DNA of 64,000 nucleotides, from contig CM059971.1 of NCBI GenBank assembly GCA_030490835.1, positions 4,534,545 through 4,598,544 of the forward strand. Reading direction: 5' to 3'. Positions 12,201 to 24,720 of this stretch are shown piece after piece; within the stretch, counting starts at the first letter, position 1; each line of letters starts with the position of its first letter. Made by a program: the position numbers and the translations under genes. Under the pieces are notes generated by a model that was not told where the DNA came from, did not search any database, and saw nothing but the letters and a program-made list of their open reading frames with translations. The stretch comes from Annona cherimola. Lineage: Eukaryota; Streptophyta; Magnoliopsida; Magnoliales; Annonaceae.

Positions 12201-13690
12201 ATAAATAAATTATTTTCTTCATATACTAAAAATTAACATAATTTCACTTAAGAATAATCTATAAATTATGAAATTAATATATCATCATTTCAACATCATA
12301 ATTATCATAAAAATTCATTTCAAATCATCATTTATCAATATTGGAGTATTATTTGCACATTTTATATATGATTTTCTAAATGCTCTATTTTTCGCTCTAA
12401 ATTTTTGATGTTTAGGCATAATTCCATTTGGGCATTATAACTATACTTATTTTTTCATTCTTAAGCATATTTAAGCATGCTTTTACCCTCTTAACATCTG
12501 AAAGAATTTTGAGAAGAGTTAACTTGCCTCAAGTGAAGAACTCCTCTCATTCTCACTTTCTCTCACTTTCCTCTTCTCTCACTTTCTCTCTTGCTCCAAA
12601 ACGTGGGGGGTTGGGTTTCTCAAGCTAAGGAGGCTTTCGCGAGTGTGTTGGATTTCCAAGCATGGTCCCCTATTTATAGCTTTTGATTTTTCATGAATTT
12701 ACAATTTACCTCCTTGAATTTGGACTAAATTATAAATATTTTTGCTTATGTCATTTCCACCTCATTTCCACTAATTATCTTATTATCCTGTGTGGAATAT
12801 TTCTAGCCACACATTGTTCAAGCAAATCCTCTCCATAATTGCTCGAATTTCATTAAAATTTGTGATTAATCTCAACCGTTGATCATCCATGTTTGATCAA
12901 ATCTCAACCCTTGATTTTTTTCACTAATTTCAATGCAACATTGAGCCGTGTGCAGCCCTGTTCACATCCACTATAGCATGCTCCTCATTAAGCATTTTGT
13001 TTTTTTTTTTTTTTTATGAAAAATGCATTTTTTAATCCCAAGTCAATCTCATTCATTGATCAAGTGATAAGATTAAATCTTGGCCATTGATTTGGACACC
13101 AAATCCCATGCAATCCCATGCCCACTCCCCCTTTGATTTTTTTGCACATTTTCATTTAATGAAAATGCTTTTTAATTAATTAAAATTAGCAAAAGTCAAA
13201 CTATCCATTAATGAAAACGTAAAAGTGGTTTTTGATCCTCAATTGATGCTTGATCTTGACCCTTGATTCACAATTTTTGATGAATCTTGGACCACTCATC
13301 ATGTTTAGCACAATAGTTTGGCCATGCATAAAAAATTTCACTTCAATCCGATGTCCGGATTGCAAAATATAGATTTTCTATGTTTTCTGCACAAAAATCC
13401 ATAAAAATCCGAAAATTATTATTTTTATCCAAAAAGCAATTTGTCCTTTAGTGAGAAGCTTCCTTTTTTGTCTTTTATGATTAAGCTAATCTAAAGTAAT
13501 TAACTTAATATTTTCTTTAATCCCACATTTACTATTCATGTTTCACTATTCATGTTTACTATTCATCTAAATTAACATTCCATAATTGGCTATTTAATCC
13601 TCCAATTCCACATATTGCAAAAATATCATCAATATATTTCATATAAAGATTAATACATTACCTAGGGTTTATATACATGCTTTTAGGATT
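9257..13690 (-). mobile_element. Long LTR (Ty3 type), minus orientation, unit A
   Basis: It begins TGTAACGCCGTGACC, the reverse complement of an LTR end. Positions 9257-9450 read backwards match the plus-strand LTR remnant at 15700-15921. A minus-strand TATA box GCTATAAATA lies at 12671-12680, followed downstream by a pyrimidine/purine-rich leader (12540-12600), as in LTR promoters. From 11156 rightward it is shared with unit B (38352 on). The right boundary is uncertain; plus-strand gag begins by about 13740. A 4.4-kb LTR would be unusually long, so nested LTR pieces are possible. An open frame at 12428-12628 is leader sequence, not a gene. Confidence 0.6.
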
Positions 13691-13739
13691 GGGATTTCAT
13701 AGAAAAGTGTGAAACTCTATATTAGATAGTGGGACAAAG

Positions 13740-15440
13740 CCATATAAGAAGGGCAAGATATAGTTTGATGAAAGAAAGGTGAAAATGAAGCAGTTAATTC
13801 CCTCATGTCCTACTTTTGATAAAAATCACCGAGGAAAATGTTGGAAAGCAGCGGGGAAGTTCTGAAAGTGTAGAAAAATTGGTCATTCAATTCAAGAGTG
13901 CACAAGTGAGATCACATGCTATAAATGTAGACAACTTGGATATCGAGCAACATACTGTACATAAAAATTTGAAAACAAACAAACTAGAGAGTGGCAAACA
14001 TTACAAATGACGCCACTAGCACCATCATTTCGTGGCCCAGAACAACAAAGGCAGAAGACGAATGCTAGGGTGCTATTCACTCTTATTTTACCAAAGTATT
14101 ATTTGATTATGGTGTTACGCATTTCTTTATTTCTTGTACATTTACTGCAAAATATGCAATGCGAATGAAAAAATGGATATAATTGTGAATGTGGGATCCC
14201 CAATATATCGACTAGCAAGTACAGATAGAATTTGCAAAGCTTGTCCAATCAAAATAGGATAAATAAATTTAGAAGCGGACTTGATATTGTTTCCTATGTG
14301 TGATTTTGATGTAATATTGGAAATGGACTGGTTATCTAAGTGGAAAACAATAATAGATTATGGAAATCAAAAAATTATTTTAAAAATGTCTAAGTCGATA
14401 GAGGTTGTTGCAGATAAATCTCAACAAGTGAAAATTATTTCTTCCATGAAAGCTGTAAAGTCGTTAAGCAAAAGATGTCGGGCATATTTAGCTTTAGTAG
14501 TTGATATAAACAAAGAAACGTTATCTCTTGAAGAGATACCAATAGTGAAAGAATTTTCTGATATTTTCCCTGTCGAGTTGCTAAGTTAACCCCTCAAAAA
14601 GAGATAGAATTTGCAATAGATATATTATCTAGGGTACTTTCAATTTTTAAACAACCTTACAGAATGACCCCAACAGAAATGACAAAATTAAAAATACAAC
14701 TGCAAAATTTATTAGATAAGAATTTTATGTGGTCAAGTGCATCACCTTGGGAAGCGCCCGTTTTATTTGTAAAAAGAATATATGGTAGTTTGAGATTATG
14801 CATTGAATATAGAGAACTGAATAAGATGACTATAAAAAATAAATACCCTTTACCTCGAATAGATGATTTATTTGATCAACTCAAGGGGTGACTATCTTTT
14901 CAAAAATTAATTTGCAGTCAGTATGTCATCAATTGAGGATTAAAGAGGAAGATGTACAGAAGACTGCTTTTCAAACTCGTATGGACATTATGAATTTTTG
15001 GTAATGTCATTCAGGTTAACAAATGCACTAGCTGCATTTTTGGATTTAATGCAAAGAGTGTTCAGACCCTATTTGGATAAATTTGTGGTCATATTTATAA
15101 ATGACATTCTCATGTATTCAAAAACAAAAAATGATCATGTTGAACACCTTAGAATGGTATTGCAAACTTTGACGGAGAATAAATTATATGTAAAATTAAA
15201 GAAATGTGAGTTTTGGATGCATAGTGTTCCATTTTTAGAGCATATTGTCACAGCAGAAGGTATTATGGTGGATCTTGCTAAGGTAAAGGAAGTAGTGAAT
15301 CGGCAAAGGCCGATAAATGTCATGGAAATATGTAGATTTTTTTTGTCTTATAGGGTATTATCGCACATTCGTGGATATGTACTCTTCTCACAAAGTTAAT
15401 AAGAAAGGGGGTAAATTTTCAATGGACTGATGAGCGTGTT
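13740..15440 (+). pseudogene. Ty3-type gag-protease-RT remnant, unit A
   Basis: Plus-strand coding traces show a gag tail with zinc-knuckle sequence (KCRKIGHSIQEC and CYKCRQLGYRATYC, 13870-13965). A protease C-terminal stretch DFDVILEMDWLS (about 14303-14338) follows, with E where G is usual. The reverse transcriptase then runs from about 14540 ([27 protein letters not shown]) to 15390. The catalytic stretch reads FINDIL, with N for the first Asp of the usual DD pair. Stops and frameshifts occur throughout. Integrase is absent: RT passes straight into LTR-like sequence. The three-knuckle gag style suggests a chromovirus such as Tekay/Del, but this is inference. Confidence 0.85.
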
Positions 15441-15921
15441 TCATAATAAGATAAACTTTAAAAGTGCCAGATTTTCTTTTTGTTCGTTGAATGTGCGTAT
15501 GACATATATATATATTTTGTGTGTATGGTGTAAAAGATATTTGTAGTATTAATCCTTTTATATTGTGTGAATTGTACGGATATATATATTATATATGATA
15601 AAAAATATTAAAGTATAAGAGATATGGTGTAATTATGATGAATTTGTGAAGAAAAAGGGGGTGTTTGTAGTTAGGATAAAATGATATAGGTTATTTCTTG
15701 ATGTAAAGAATTATTTAGTGAATGTTTGCATTTAGGGAATGTCTTAGTTACAGATGGGATACTGCCGAAATTTTTATATAAAAAAATTTGGTCCACTTTT
15801 ATTCTTATTTGGTGTATAAATGTAAGTTAGGTTATGGACCTTACTATTTTTCAAAAGATTTCTGACATGAAATCTTATGATTAACTCGAAGTATAAATAT
15901 GTCATAGGTGGAGGCGCTACA
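15441..15921 (+). mobile_element. Plus-strand 3' LTR remnant, unit A
   Basis: LTR-like sequence ends GGAGGCGCTACA at 15921. Its last ~220 bp is the inverted counterpart of 9257-9450. It follows the RT remnant directly, so most of pol and much of the LTR are missing. Confidence 0.6.
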
Positions 15922-16750
15922 TAGGATCATATTACGAGTGTTGAATTAAGATTAGCTCATTAATATGAAAAATTAGATCGGGTTATATCAAGTTAGATTT
16001 AGTTAGATCGGGTTAAATCCAGTTAGATCTAGTTAGAGCTAGTTAGATTTTGATGGATTGTATTGAATTATATTATTTGTGTTTTAAATTCTGTAATTAA
16101 ATTATAAATGACCTTATAAGGGTCTTAGGATCATATTAATATAAAAAATTAGATCGAGTTAGCCCGCTGGATCCTGTTAGATCCGGTTACATTTTGATGG
16201 ATTCTATTAAATCATATTATTTGCATTTTAAATTCTATAATTAAGGTATAAATGACCTTATAAGGGTCTTAGGATCATATTATTGGTGTTAAATTATGAT
16301 TAACTCATTAATATCAAAAATTAGATCGGGTTACATGTTGTTAGATCCAGTTAGATTCCGTTAGATTTGATTATTTCTTTAAATCATATTATCTATGTTT
16401 AAAATTTATTAATTAAGGTATAAATGATCTTATAAGGGGCCTAGGGTTATATTATAGATGTTAAATTAGGATTAACTCATTAATATTGAAAATTAGATCG
16501 GGTTAAATCCAATTAGATGCAGTTGGATCTCGTTAGATCCAATTAGATCTCGTTATATTCCATTAGATTTTGATTTTTTTAAATTGTATTATCTGAGTTT
16601 TAATTTCTGTAACTAAGGTATAAATGACTTTATAAGGGGTTTAAGATCATATTACAAGTGTTAAATTATGATTAACTCATCAATATAAAAATGAGATCAG
16701 GTTAGATCCAATTAGATTGGGTTAGATCCAGTTAGATCAAGCTAGATTTA
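15922..16750. repeat. ~180-bp tandem repeat array rich in GTTAGATC, unit A
   Basis: About five diverged units of 170-200 bp each contain a TTAACTCATTAATAT-like anchor (near 15952, 16135, 16301, 16470, 16669). Each also has a run of GTTAGATCCA-type words and an AAATGACCTTATAAGGG-like segment. The array starts right after the LTR end. Unit B has the same array with its own spacing changes. Confidence 0.8.
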
Positions 16751-17139
16751 ATTAGATGCTATTATTTTCAGAAAATATAAAATAATATTAAGTTTTCAAA
16801 ACTTCAAAAATAAATATTGAAATTGTAATTGTCAAGAGAAACTTCTTTATATGAACTTTAAATAATATAATATAATTTCTCATGTAAAAATACTTTTTGA
16901 ACTTTATCAATATAATGAAATCTTATTAAAAATAATATTTTCTAGATAAATATTTTTAAAAAAGATTGAATAATGAAAAATTATGTCTGCATATGTTTTA
17001 GTAGCTGAACCACTGAATTAATGGAATAGATTTAAATTTTGTGTACATATAATTTAAATTTTATTAAAAATCAAACATACTCACACTTTTTTAAGTATAT
17101 ACTCACACCTTAAATTTTCCTCAGTACCCTTTCTTCCTT
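16751..17139. other. AT-rich spacer
   Basis: I see no coding sequence or element boundary here. Unit B lacks roughly 230 bp of it, between 44099 and 44103. Confidence 0.4.
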
Positions 17140-17900
17140 TTTTTTTCACATGGAAAGCGCTTCTCAAGGGTAGGCTACCGAACGCTCTGTGAACAATCGG
17201 ATTCGGCTCCTTCTTCTCATGAATTCCTTATGCACTTTTTTTTGTCGATTCCTTTTTTGATCAAATTTACTATCATCTAAACCATTCACAATAGGATCGC
17301 ACGTGTCTTATTTATGTAGTTATATCTTTGATTCTTTATTCTATTTTTATCATCATCATTTTGAACTAAAAGCTTCTAAATTTTGTGAACCGTCAATTTT
17401 AAATAGAGCTGTGATATACATTCTTTCGATCTACACCGGTCATTGAGTGAATTCTGTTCTTCTTATCGAATTGAAAGGTTTTGATAATCATATATTTCGC
17501 TCCATTCACACGAAATTGTGTAAATTTCCTTGACCGTTAAAATGCATTCGCTGGGACTTGTCTGACCTTTTTTTGTCCATCTAGAAGGCATGCCAGCATG
17601 CCTGTTCAAAATTTATCAGGCCATATTTCATCAATCCAAGCCCTTAATCCGTTCTGCAAATGATCATACTCACGACATAAATTTCCATCAGAATCTTGTG
17701 GCCATCCATATATTCAATCCGAGACTTCGATTTTGCTTGGACATGGGAGGTTAGTTATTACGATTTACGGGCAGGTGGAGAGCCTCGTTTTTGTCATTGA
17801 TAACTATTCATTTATTGGACAACGGCTAATTTAATAAGCTAGAAGGTGTGTTTGCACATGGACGCGGGACTGGAAACTATCCGAGTGAGATCAGAGACGA
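17140..17900 (-). promoter_or_regulatory. Orphan NLR promoter module, unit A
   Basis: This block matches the sequence upstream of each NLR: TTTTGAACTAAAAGCTTC, the CTACACCGGTCA stretch, and the block ending before TATTGGACAACGG. No NLR coding sequence lies to its left; tandem repeats and an LTR do. It is either a footprint of a lost NLR or a dispersed copy of a repeat that NLR genes happen to carry. Confidence 0.55.
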
Positions 17901-18000
17901 AATGACCCGGCCAAAGGCAGGTTATGATCATTTGCAGGCAAAACACGTTTTTTGGTTAATCTAGTTACCTTTAATCTAGAAATCAAAGTATTTTTTTAAG

Positions 18001-18264
18001 TGTGTGTTTGGTAATGAATAAAACTTTTGACAAAAAGTTTTAAAAAATAAAATTTGTCAAATGATGTGATATGATAGGAAAAATGATAAGTAGTAAAGAA
18101 GATAAAGTTAAATAAATAGGTTAGTTGTGTAGATAGTTGTGTAGAAATGATTGAAAAATATGCTAGTTGTATAGAAAAATGTGAAAAAATAATTAAAAAA
18201 TATGATAGTTATGGAGAGTGAAAAGTTGAAATTTAATATTTTTTATCAATTGTCAAACACACCC
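18001..18264. mobile_element. Tourist-like (PIF/Harbinger) MITE, unit A
   Basis: A 264-bp AT-rich element lies between TAA duplications (17998-18000 and 18265-18267). Terminal inverted repeats are of the GGGTGTGTTTG type; the left end here is slightly mutated to GTGTGTGTTTG, and the unit B copy keeps it intact. It has no coding capacity. It was present before the A/B duplication. Confidence 0.8.
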
Positions 18265-18871
18265 TAAAATGGAATCCCGCACCAACTGGCGTGGAGGCTA
18301 GGACATGTACTTATGCACGTAGTTACACTAACATACGTCTTTTTTTATTGTTTCATTTGAAATTTTACTTTATACTATTTCAATTTTCATGTAATTTTTA
18401 CATGAATTATTATAAAATTTTCTTACATTATTAACGAGGAAATCAAAACTCTTTATATGGAAAACTATAACTTGCACACGTGAGAGAGATGGCTAGCACA
18501 CATGGGGTCAACTCACAGCATGGAAGTCAACATCCCAACCCGATTGGTGCCAGCCTACAACGTCGACCGAGTGCAGTGCCTTTTTTTATTTCTTTGATAC
18601 GGTGAGAAAATGATGATAACTAAAAGAATAAAATATTTTGAGAAAGGTGTAGTTGATAGAAAATTATAGAGGGTATAGTAGAAAATAAATAGTAGTTGGT
18701 AGGAAAAAGATTAGAATGTAAGAATAAATTTTAAAAATAGAATTATTGAGTGGATTAGTAATTGATTGGAGGAATAAGGAGCTCCCCCCCGACCCAAGAT
18801 GCATCACGGCCAGCCTCTTGAATGAGCGTAGCGCGTCAGCGTCTCTAAGTCGACCAATTTTATTATTCCAT

Positions 18872-21730
18872 CATGGGGCGGATCCACGTACAAGGCATTC
18901 GGGGCAACTGACCCCACTGAAATTTAAAAGTTATTAATATATGTTATAAATTACGTTATTATTTTAAGATTGTCCTTACTAGTTAAAATTTACTGTCTCC
19001 ACTGGCAAGAATTTATTGCCCTCACCATTATTAAAAACTCAGAATTTTAATGTATTGATTTTATACCTGTTTTTGATTTTACATATGTGGTTTAACAATA
19101 CAGCTCTATGCATGTACTCAACGTGCGCTATATGCATTTATTGTAAAGACTTTTTTTTTTTTTTTACTATTTTAACAATATTTCTATCAAGAATCTTTTT
19201 TATTTAATTTTTCGTTAATTCCAACAATATTCTCTTCACAAGATGCATATTTTTAATTCTTGTCATTAATTATTATAACTTACAAATTATGCTGAGGAGA
19301 GATTTGGAATGTATTTTTACCATCTTTATTTCTCTTTTTAAGCTAGAATTCTCTCTCTTCCTATTCTCTCTTTTTCACGGCTTCACGTTCCACTCATTTT
19401 TCTTCTACAATGCTTTTGGCATATCAAAATTAAAAATGTACACTATTTTCTCTCATTGAGATTTAATTTTTTTTAAATAATAGATATAGATTGATAGCAT
19501 ATAATATTATTCCTATCTTCTAAGATTGTAAGATGCTCTAAATATGCATGATGGTAAGAGCATAAAGTCTTAAAAAGAATTTATGGAAGCTTAGTATGTC
19601 TTGATTTATAATATTAAATATCATGTCGTACATTACTAATAAAAAACAGAGATCAATTATTATAATTCGTAATACATCTATTTTTCAATTTTTGAAAATA
19701 ATAACATCATTATTGTTTGATTCTAACTTCCATTTGAAAAGAAAATACACACACCTAGTATCTAGTAACTTAGAAACTTGTCCTCTCGTTGAAATTTATA
19801 GATTTATTATTATTTTTTTTATGCATCGAAACCTATGAAAGCTTCTTTAAATAATAATAGCATTGAATTTTCCAAATGTAATCCAATTATATCTTATATC
19901 AAAGCAATATATTTAAAATTTTTACTCCATTGGATAAAAGATTAAAAGCAAGAAAGTTTTGTGAATTTTTTTAAAGTGTGGTAATGGTTAAGAATAAATA
20001 AGATATTTCTATGAAAATGTCAAAATAATCGAAATGTAGAAATAATAGTAGAAAAATAAGGTAATTAAATTGTGTTAAAATGTAGTGGAAATAAATAGAA
20101 AAAATCTTACATGTGACTGAATAGATCTAGAGCGCGTTTGAAAAAATGTGAAAAGTATTATCACTTATTTACACATATTTTTGATATTCTTTGATTGTTT
20201 AACTAGTAAATCTACTTTTTTATTATTACATGTACACTATAATCATTTTTCATATTTTTATACGATTGATATATTAATCTTTATTCTTTGCATTTATAAT
20301 CATTGTTCTTATAAAATTACATTACTTTTTTACTTTTTCTAAATTTTTGTTACAAAATTTTCTCCACTTTTTTACACCTAAAAAATGAAACCTTATTTGA
20401 TTATTTTTCTGTAAAACTTCTCTAATTTATCTTTATTAGCTCATTGGTAATCCTTTCCTTAGGTGCACAATATGATTATTAGAGTTGTTTAGTTAGATCA
20501 ACTTCATATTGTTTATCAAAATAATATAATAATTTCTGAAATTATTCATTAATACTGTGAAATATTTATGACATTAATTAAAATCTTTGAAATAGAAATA
20601 TAAATCAAAATATTTGTAATTAATACTAGTTTTAGATTTTTACTGCTTTAATTAGATGTGCCCATACAAATATTTGAAGGTGAATGAAACTTGATATCTT
20701 TGTTAAAAAATAATTTAAATACATTGAGACCTAAGACCTACATCTATTTATAAATTTATTGAAATATCATAGTAATCTATCAAATCATTTATCTATATCG
20801 TAAAATATTTTTTGGATATTGAATTAGCAATTTAAAATAGATATATAAATCAAATTAATTTTTTTATTGTTATTATTTTACAAAATGAGGCCGTACAAAT
20901 ATTTGAGGTGAAAGAAACTTGTTGTTGTTATTAAACAAATAATTTAAATACGAATAGGTGATCGCCTAATTGCTTACATTGGAAAAAATATGTTTGATAG
21001 TGTTGACAATGAATTCATTATAGATAGACTTCAAAATATGAAAACTCTTTGAGGACAATTTTAAATTTTGTGTATTTATTTTTAAATTAATAGTTGTAAT
21101 GCCCCAGGCCTAACAGTAAGGTATTGTCCGCTTTGGGCTTCGGCCCGCACGGTTTTGTCCTTCTGGGTTCACGCGCATCCCGTCCTTCCCCAAAATGCGC
21201 CTCACTGAGGTACCTGGCGGCCTTCACTTATAACACAGGCTCCCCCCCTCATCCTAACCGATGTGGGATATCACATTCACCCCCCTTGGGGCTCCAGCGT
21301 CCCCGCTGGACACCATCGGCCGGAGGTCGGGAGTCGTCTCTGATACCATTTGTAACGCCCCAGGCCTAACAGTAAGGTATTGTCCGCTTTGGGCTTCGGC
21401 CCGCACGGTTTTGTCCTTCTGGGTTCACGCGCATCCCGTCCTTCCCCAAAAGGCGCCTCGCTAAGGTACCTGGCGGCCTTCACTTATAACCCAGGCTCCC
21501 CTCCTCATCCTAACCGATGTGGGATATCACAATAGTATTATAAATTAACTTTTTGCATATTTCTATTTAAATGTTATACTTTTATCTACCTAATTAGAGA
21601 TTGAGGATAGTGTTCGAAAAATATATTTCAGATTTTTTGTATAATAAAAATTTTTCTTAAACATATAAAAATTTTAATACGAAATATAAACTTTGCTCCC
21701 ACAGGTCAAAGGCCTAGATACGCCACTGAT
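18872..21730. mobile_element. Decayed hAT-like element with nested TRIM, unit A
   Basis: The left end contains GGGGCGGATCCACG and the right end TAGATACGCCACTGATG. These are imperfectly complementary and resemble termini of plant hAT elements that encode zf-TTF transposases. No transposase frame remains across ~2.4 kb of AT-rich DNA. Unit B holds the same block without the TRIM. The family call rests only on the ends. Confidence 0.4.
21095..21531 (-). mobile_element. TRIM (miniature LTR retrotransposon)
   Basis: Two 181-bp direct repeats (21095-21275 and 21351-21531) start TGTAA and end ATATCACA. They enclose 75 bp. On the minus strand the inner region carries the tRNA-iMet primer-binding word TGGTATCAGAG next to one repeat, and a G-rich tract GGGGGGT next to the other. 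The target duplication is ATAGT (21090-21094 and 21532-21536). Unit B has the empty site at about 48418, so this inserted after the A/B duplication. Open frames here are not genes. Confidence 0.93.
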
Positions 21731-22139
21731 GCCCTTTATATGAGCTATTTAAATGCAATATATACAAAATGTATAAGACTCATTAAGAATATTTCATTTA
21801 CAGAATGATTAAAAGACTAAGATAGCTTATATAGTCTATGAGTTTTCAAATTGGTCTACGTTTATAAAAGATTATTTTTGAGCATATTGGGCTTATGAAA
21901 CCCTATAAAATCTAATTTTATGATGCATTCAAGATGAACTCCATATTTGAAATTCTAAAGTGAGAATTGGATGTTTGCGCAAGTGTAGGATGAATTATAT
22001 TTAAATAAGATTTTCAAGCAAAGAAATGCTTAAATTTCTTAATAAAGGCCAACAAAAAAGGAGGCAAGTAGGAAATAAGTAGGCATGTAGATTGACATGC
22101 TTGATGATGAGGATGATATATTTAGATATTATTTTCTAT

Positions 22140-23308
22140 TTATTACGCTAGGGAGGGGTAAAAAAAAGATAGAGGGAAGTTAAAGGAAAAAGGTAAGCAA
22201 GCTTTTCAAAAAAAATTTTGTTCAAAAGAATTTTACGGTAAGAAAAATCTGTTCTTGCATTTTTATTCAAGAAGGTTATTTACTAATGAATTTGTTTTAT
22301 TTAAATAATTCTTTAAATTGACATGCATTAAAAATGTACTTAGGGATGGCCATTACCCAGCGCATCGGTTTTACAAAAAAGAATGTGGACTTGAAATATA
22401 TTTTACAACTTGATTTTCATGTACAAAACTTTTATCATGTTGAGTTGGCAAAACTCAATTCATGCCATAAATGCATATGATGCACATGTGCATGTAACTC
22501 ATGCATGGAAAGTAAATTAAGGAGGCTTTGCCGAGGTTGGAAGAGGACAGGTTGTCTGCTCTTGATGTAGCTCAGTCAGTGCACTCGATGCCTTTTAATA
22601 GAAAGGTTTTTATAGGTAGATGATCACTTGGTAAGTGTCATCACCCCATGGGAATGATGTCATTAAATGATGCAGGTGTGTACACTCATCTCATTATGTG
22701 AGAATTTTATAATTTCAGTTAATGTCACGGGTTTTGGAAATTATGTATGTCTAAATATTTGCTTATTGAGTATTTTATACTCATTGTTTTCAACTATCAG
22801 TGAATGCAAATAATGCAGATTTGATAAAAAAGCCTTCACTTCTAGCTGAGTTGTGAATGTATGGTTTTTAATATTTTTGAAGAATTTGGAGCCATTTGAT
22901 TGTAATTATTATAATTGCGAGTATTTATTATATTTAAATATTTTATGTTGTTGCTAAATGTAGTAGTTAGCTTCTTGTGTAGAATATAATTGTCTAAAGG
23001 ATGTATTAGATGAATTAAAGTAGATGTGAGTGATTTATTGTAAAATATTGGATTGGTAATAACTATCAGGATTTGTATTGCTCAAATGTCTTAACTACAG
23101 GCAGCATGTTGCCGAATTTTAGTTAATAAAATGGAATCACTGTAGGTTCTAAAATGAAGAAAAGAAAAAGAATTCAGGCTGATTTCTTGCCAAATTAGGA
23201 ACAACTTCCACTCGTATAAGAATGAAACTTTCATATGTTTCACCATCTAAAAAGATCCATGGAGTAAGATACCACACGATGGTGCACCAGCTGGTCGGGG
23301 ACGCTACA
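22140..23308 (+). mobile_element. LTR-like remnant, plus orientation, unit A
   Basis: It ends GGGGACGCTACA, an LTR-type 3' end. Near 22761-22785 is the inverted repeat TGAGTATTTTATACTCA, like those in other LTRs here. It also shares the word GATCACTTGGTAAGTGTCA, found inverted in LTRs at 9970 and 37850. The start is not defined and no internal domain is attached. Confidence 0.5.
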
Positions 23309-24720
23309 AGGGACCACTGGTTTTGTGGTGAAATATGATGGTCTAATCTTAGTTAAGCTACTATTCTATTTTTAAAGTCATTAAGTAGCCTCACAAACTA
23401 CTTTTTTCAGCCATTTATTGGATGACGGAATTGAGTTTAACAAGGTAGGGTATCGTTGCCACGTGCACAAAACTCTTTCTCTAATCAACAACTACAAGTT
23501 AAGCAATTCGAAGGCCTCCTGCCAATTTTTCATGTTTAACAAATGTCCAAGTTTACCTAGTTATCTTGCAGAAATCAACAACAGAGGAGACTTCTACTGA
23601 TTTTCTGGATAAAAGGCCTCTCAATAAATTAGGACCTATCAATTAATATATCCCTTTTCTAAAAACAAAATTGCTATTGAGGGAGAAAAAATAGTTAAAA
23701 GAGAAGGGAAGAAATTTAATGGAGAGATAGAAGATCCAAATTATTTCATTTAACTTTTCTAATGAGTTTTAATTTAATGTGATTAAACTACATGCATATA
23801 GCACACGATATCATTGAAAAATCATCTAGATGATATCGAAATTAAAATGTAAAATCGTCATTTCAAAATCAAACCATTATTCTTGCTTACACTCATAAAA
23901 TCTAGTCGGATTTGTCAATTAAGAAAATTGTTCACATTTTAAACCCTGTAACTTTATTTTTTTTTACACCTTGATGTCTAAAATACTTTTTACATTCATC
24001 AAAACTCAAAATTGAAAGTCCCTTTCAAAAGCCTTGAATGAAAAAATTTATAACAACTAAAAAATGAAAAACTTTTCCCAATGAATTTTGCGATTCTAGT
24101 CAAGAAGCATTTTTCTTATTTTTATAAAGACGTTCATGATTTCATCGTAAGTGCACGACTTGTGACAATAGCATAGAATAGATATTGTTCGCTCAAGGAT
24201 TGTATTGAATACAAATTATAATAATTTAAACTATTTAGGCAAATAAAAGTTGTGGATTGTAGACTAAAGTTATTAACTACTCAAAGCAAATGAAATAAAA
24301 AAAACTAATGGATGAGATATCTTGGGTTTTGGTATTCACCCTTTTAAATTACTAAAACCTCCCTTTGATGTATCAGATATGGGGATATGTTGTTTTAAAG
24401 AAGAATGATACTATTTTAATATATCATCCCCTCTCAAGGCACAAAAAATGAATTTAATACTTTTGTAGCATTTAAAACCACTAAAATCTATGATTATTCC
24501 AAGACAATTCTTTAAAAGCTATCGTCTAATTCCGAGTCAAGCTACCTAGGTTAATATATTGATTTTTCCTATATTAAATTTCTCTCTTTTAATTCTATCA
24601 CCTAATACATAAAAAAGTGCAAAGTTCAATGCTAATTCACTGGGCAATATATTAATCCTCAACAAACTAAATTAAAGTGATAATATTCTTAATTTATTAA
24701 TACAATCAATTATAGGGAGC
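23309..24720. other. Spacer; right part (23680 on) is an insert absent from unit B
   Basis: 23309-23679 is nearly the same in unit B (50235-50608). A 60-codon open frame at 23418-23600 is conserved between units, but only because the units are recent copies; it has no recognisable domain. From 23680 unit A carries about 1 kb of unidentified AT-rich DNA leading into a LINE. The last ~100 bp (24616-24717) resembles 25894-26000 on the other side of the LINE. Confidence 0.5.

Noticed and set aside
13740..15440. Endogenous pararetrovirus
   Set aside because: Adjacent LTR ends and Ty3-type gag/PR/RT layout point to an LTR retrotransposon; no movement or coat protein traces seen.
15922..16750. CRISPR-like array
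   Set aside because: Units are long, diverged and contiguous with no unique spacers, in a plant nuclear context.
18600..18760. A second MITE
   Set aside because: AT-rich and similar in both units, but no clear terminal repeats or duplication could be set.
21124..21483. Overlapping open frames in the TRIM
   Set aside because: They lie in 181-bp terminal repeats and the primer-binding region of a noncoding miniature retrotransposon.
21095..21531. Cassandra-type TRIM carrying 5S rRNA sequence
   Set aside because: I do not recognise the 5S internal promoter boxes in the repeats.
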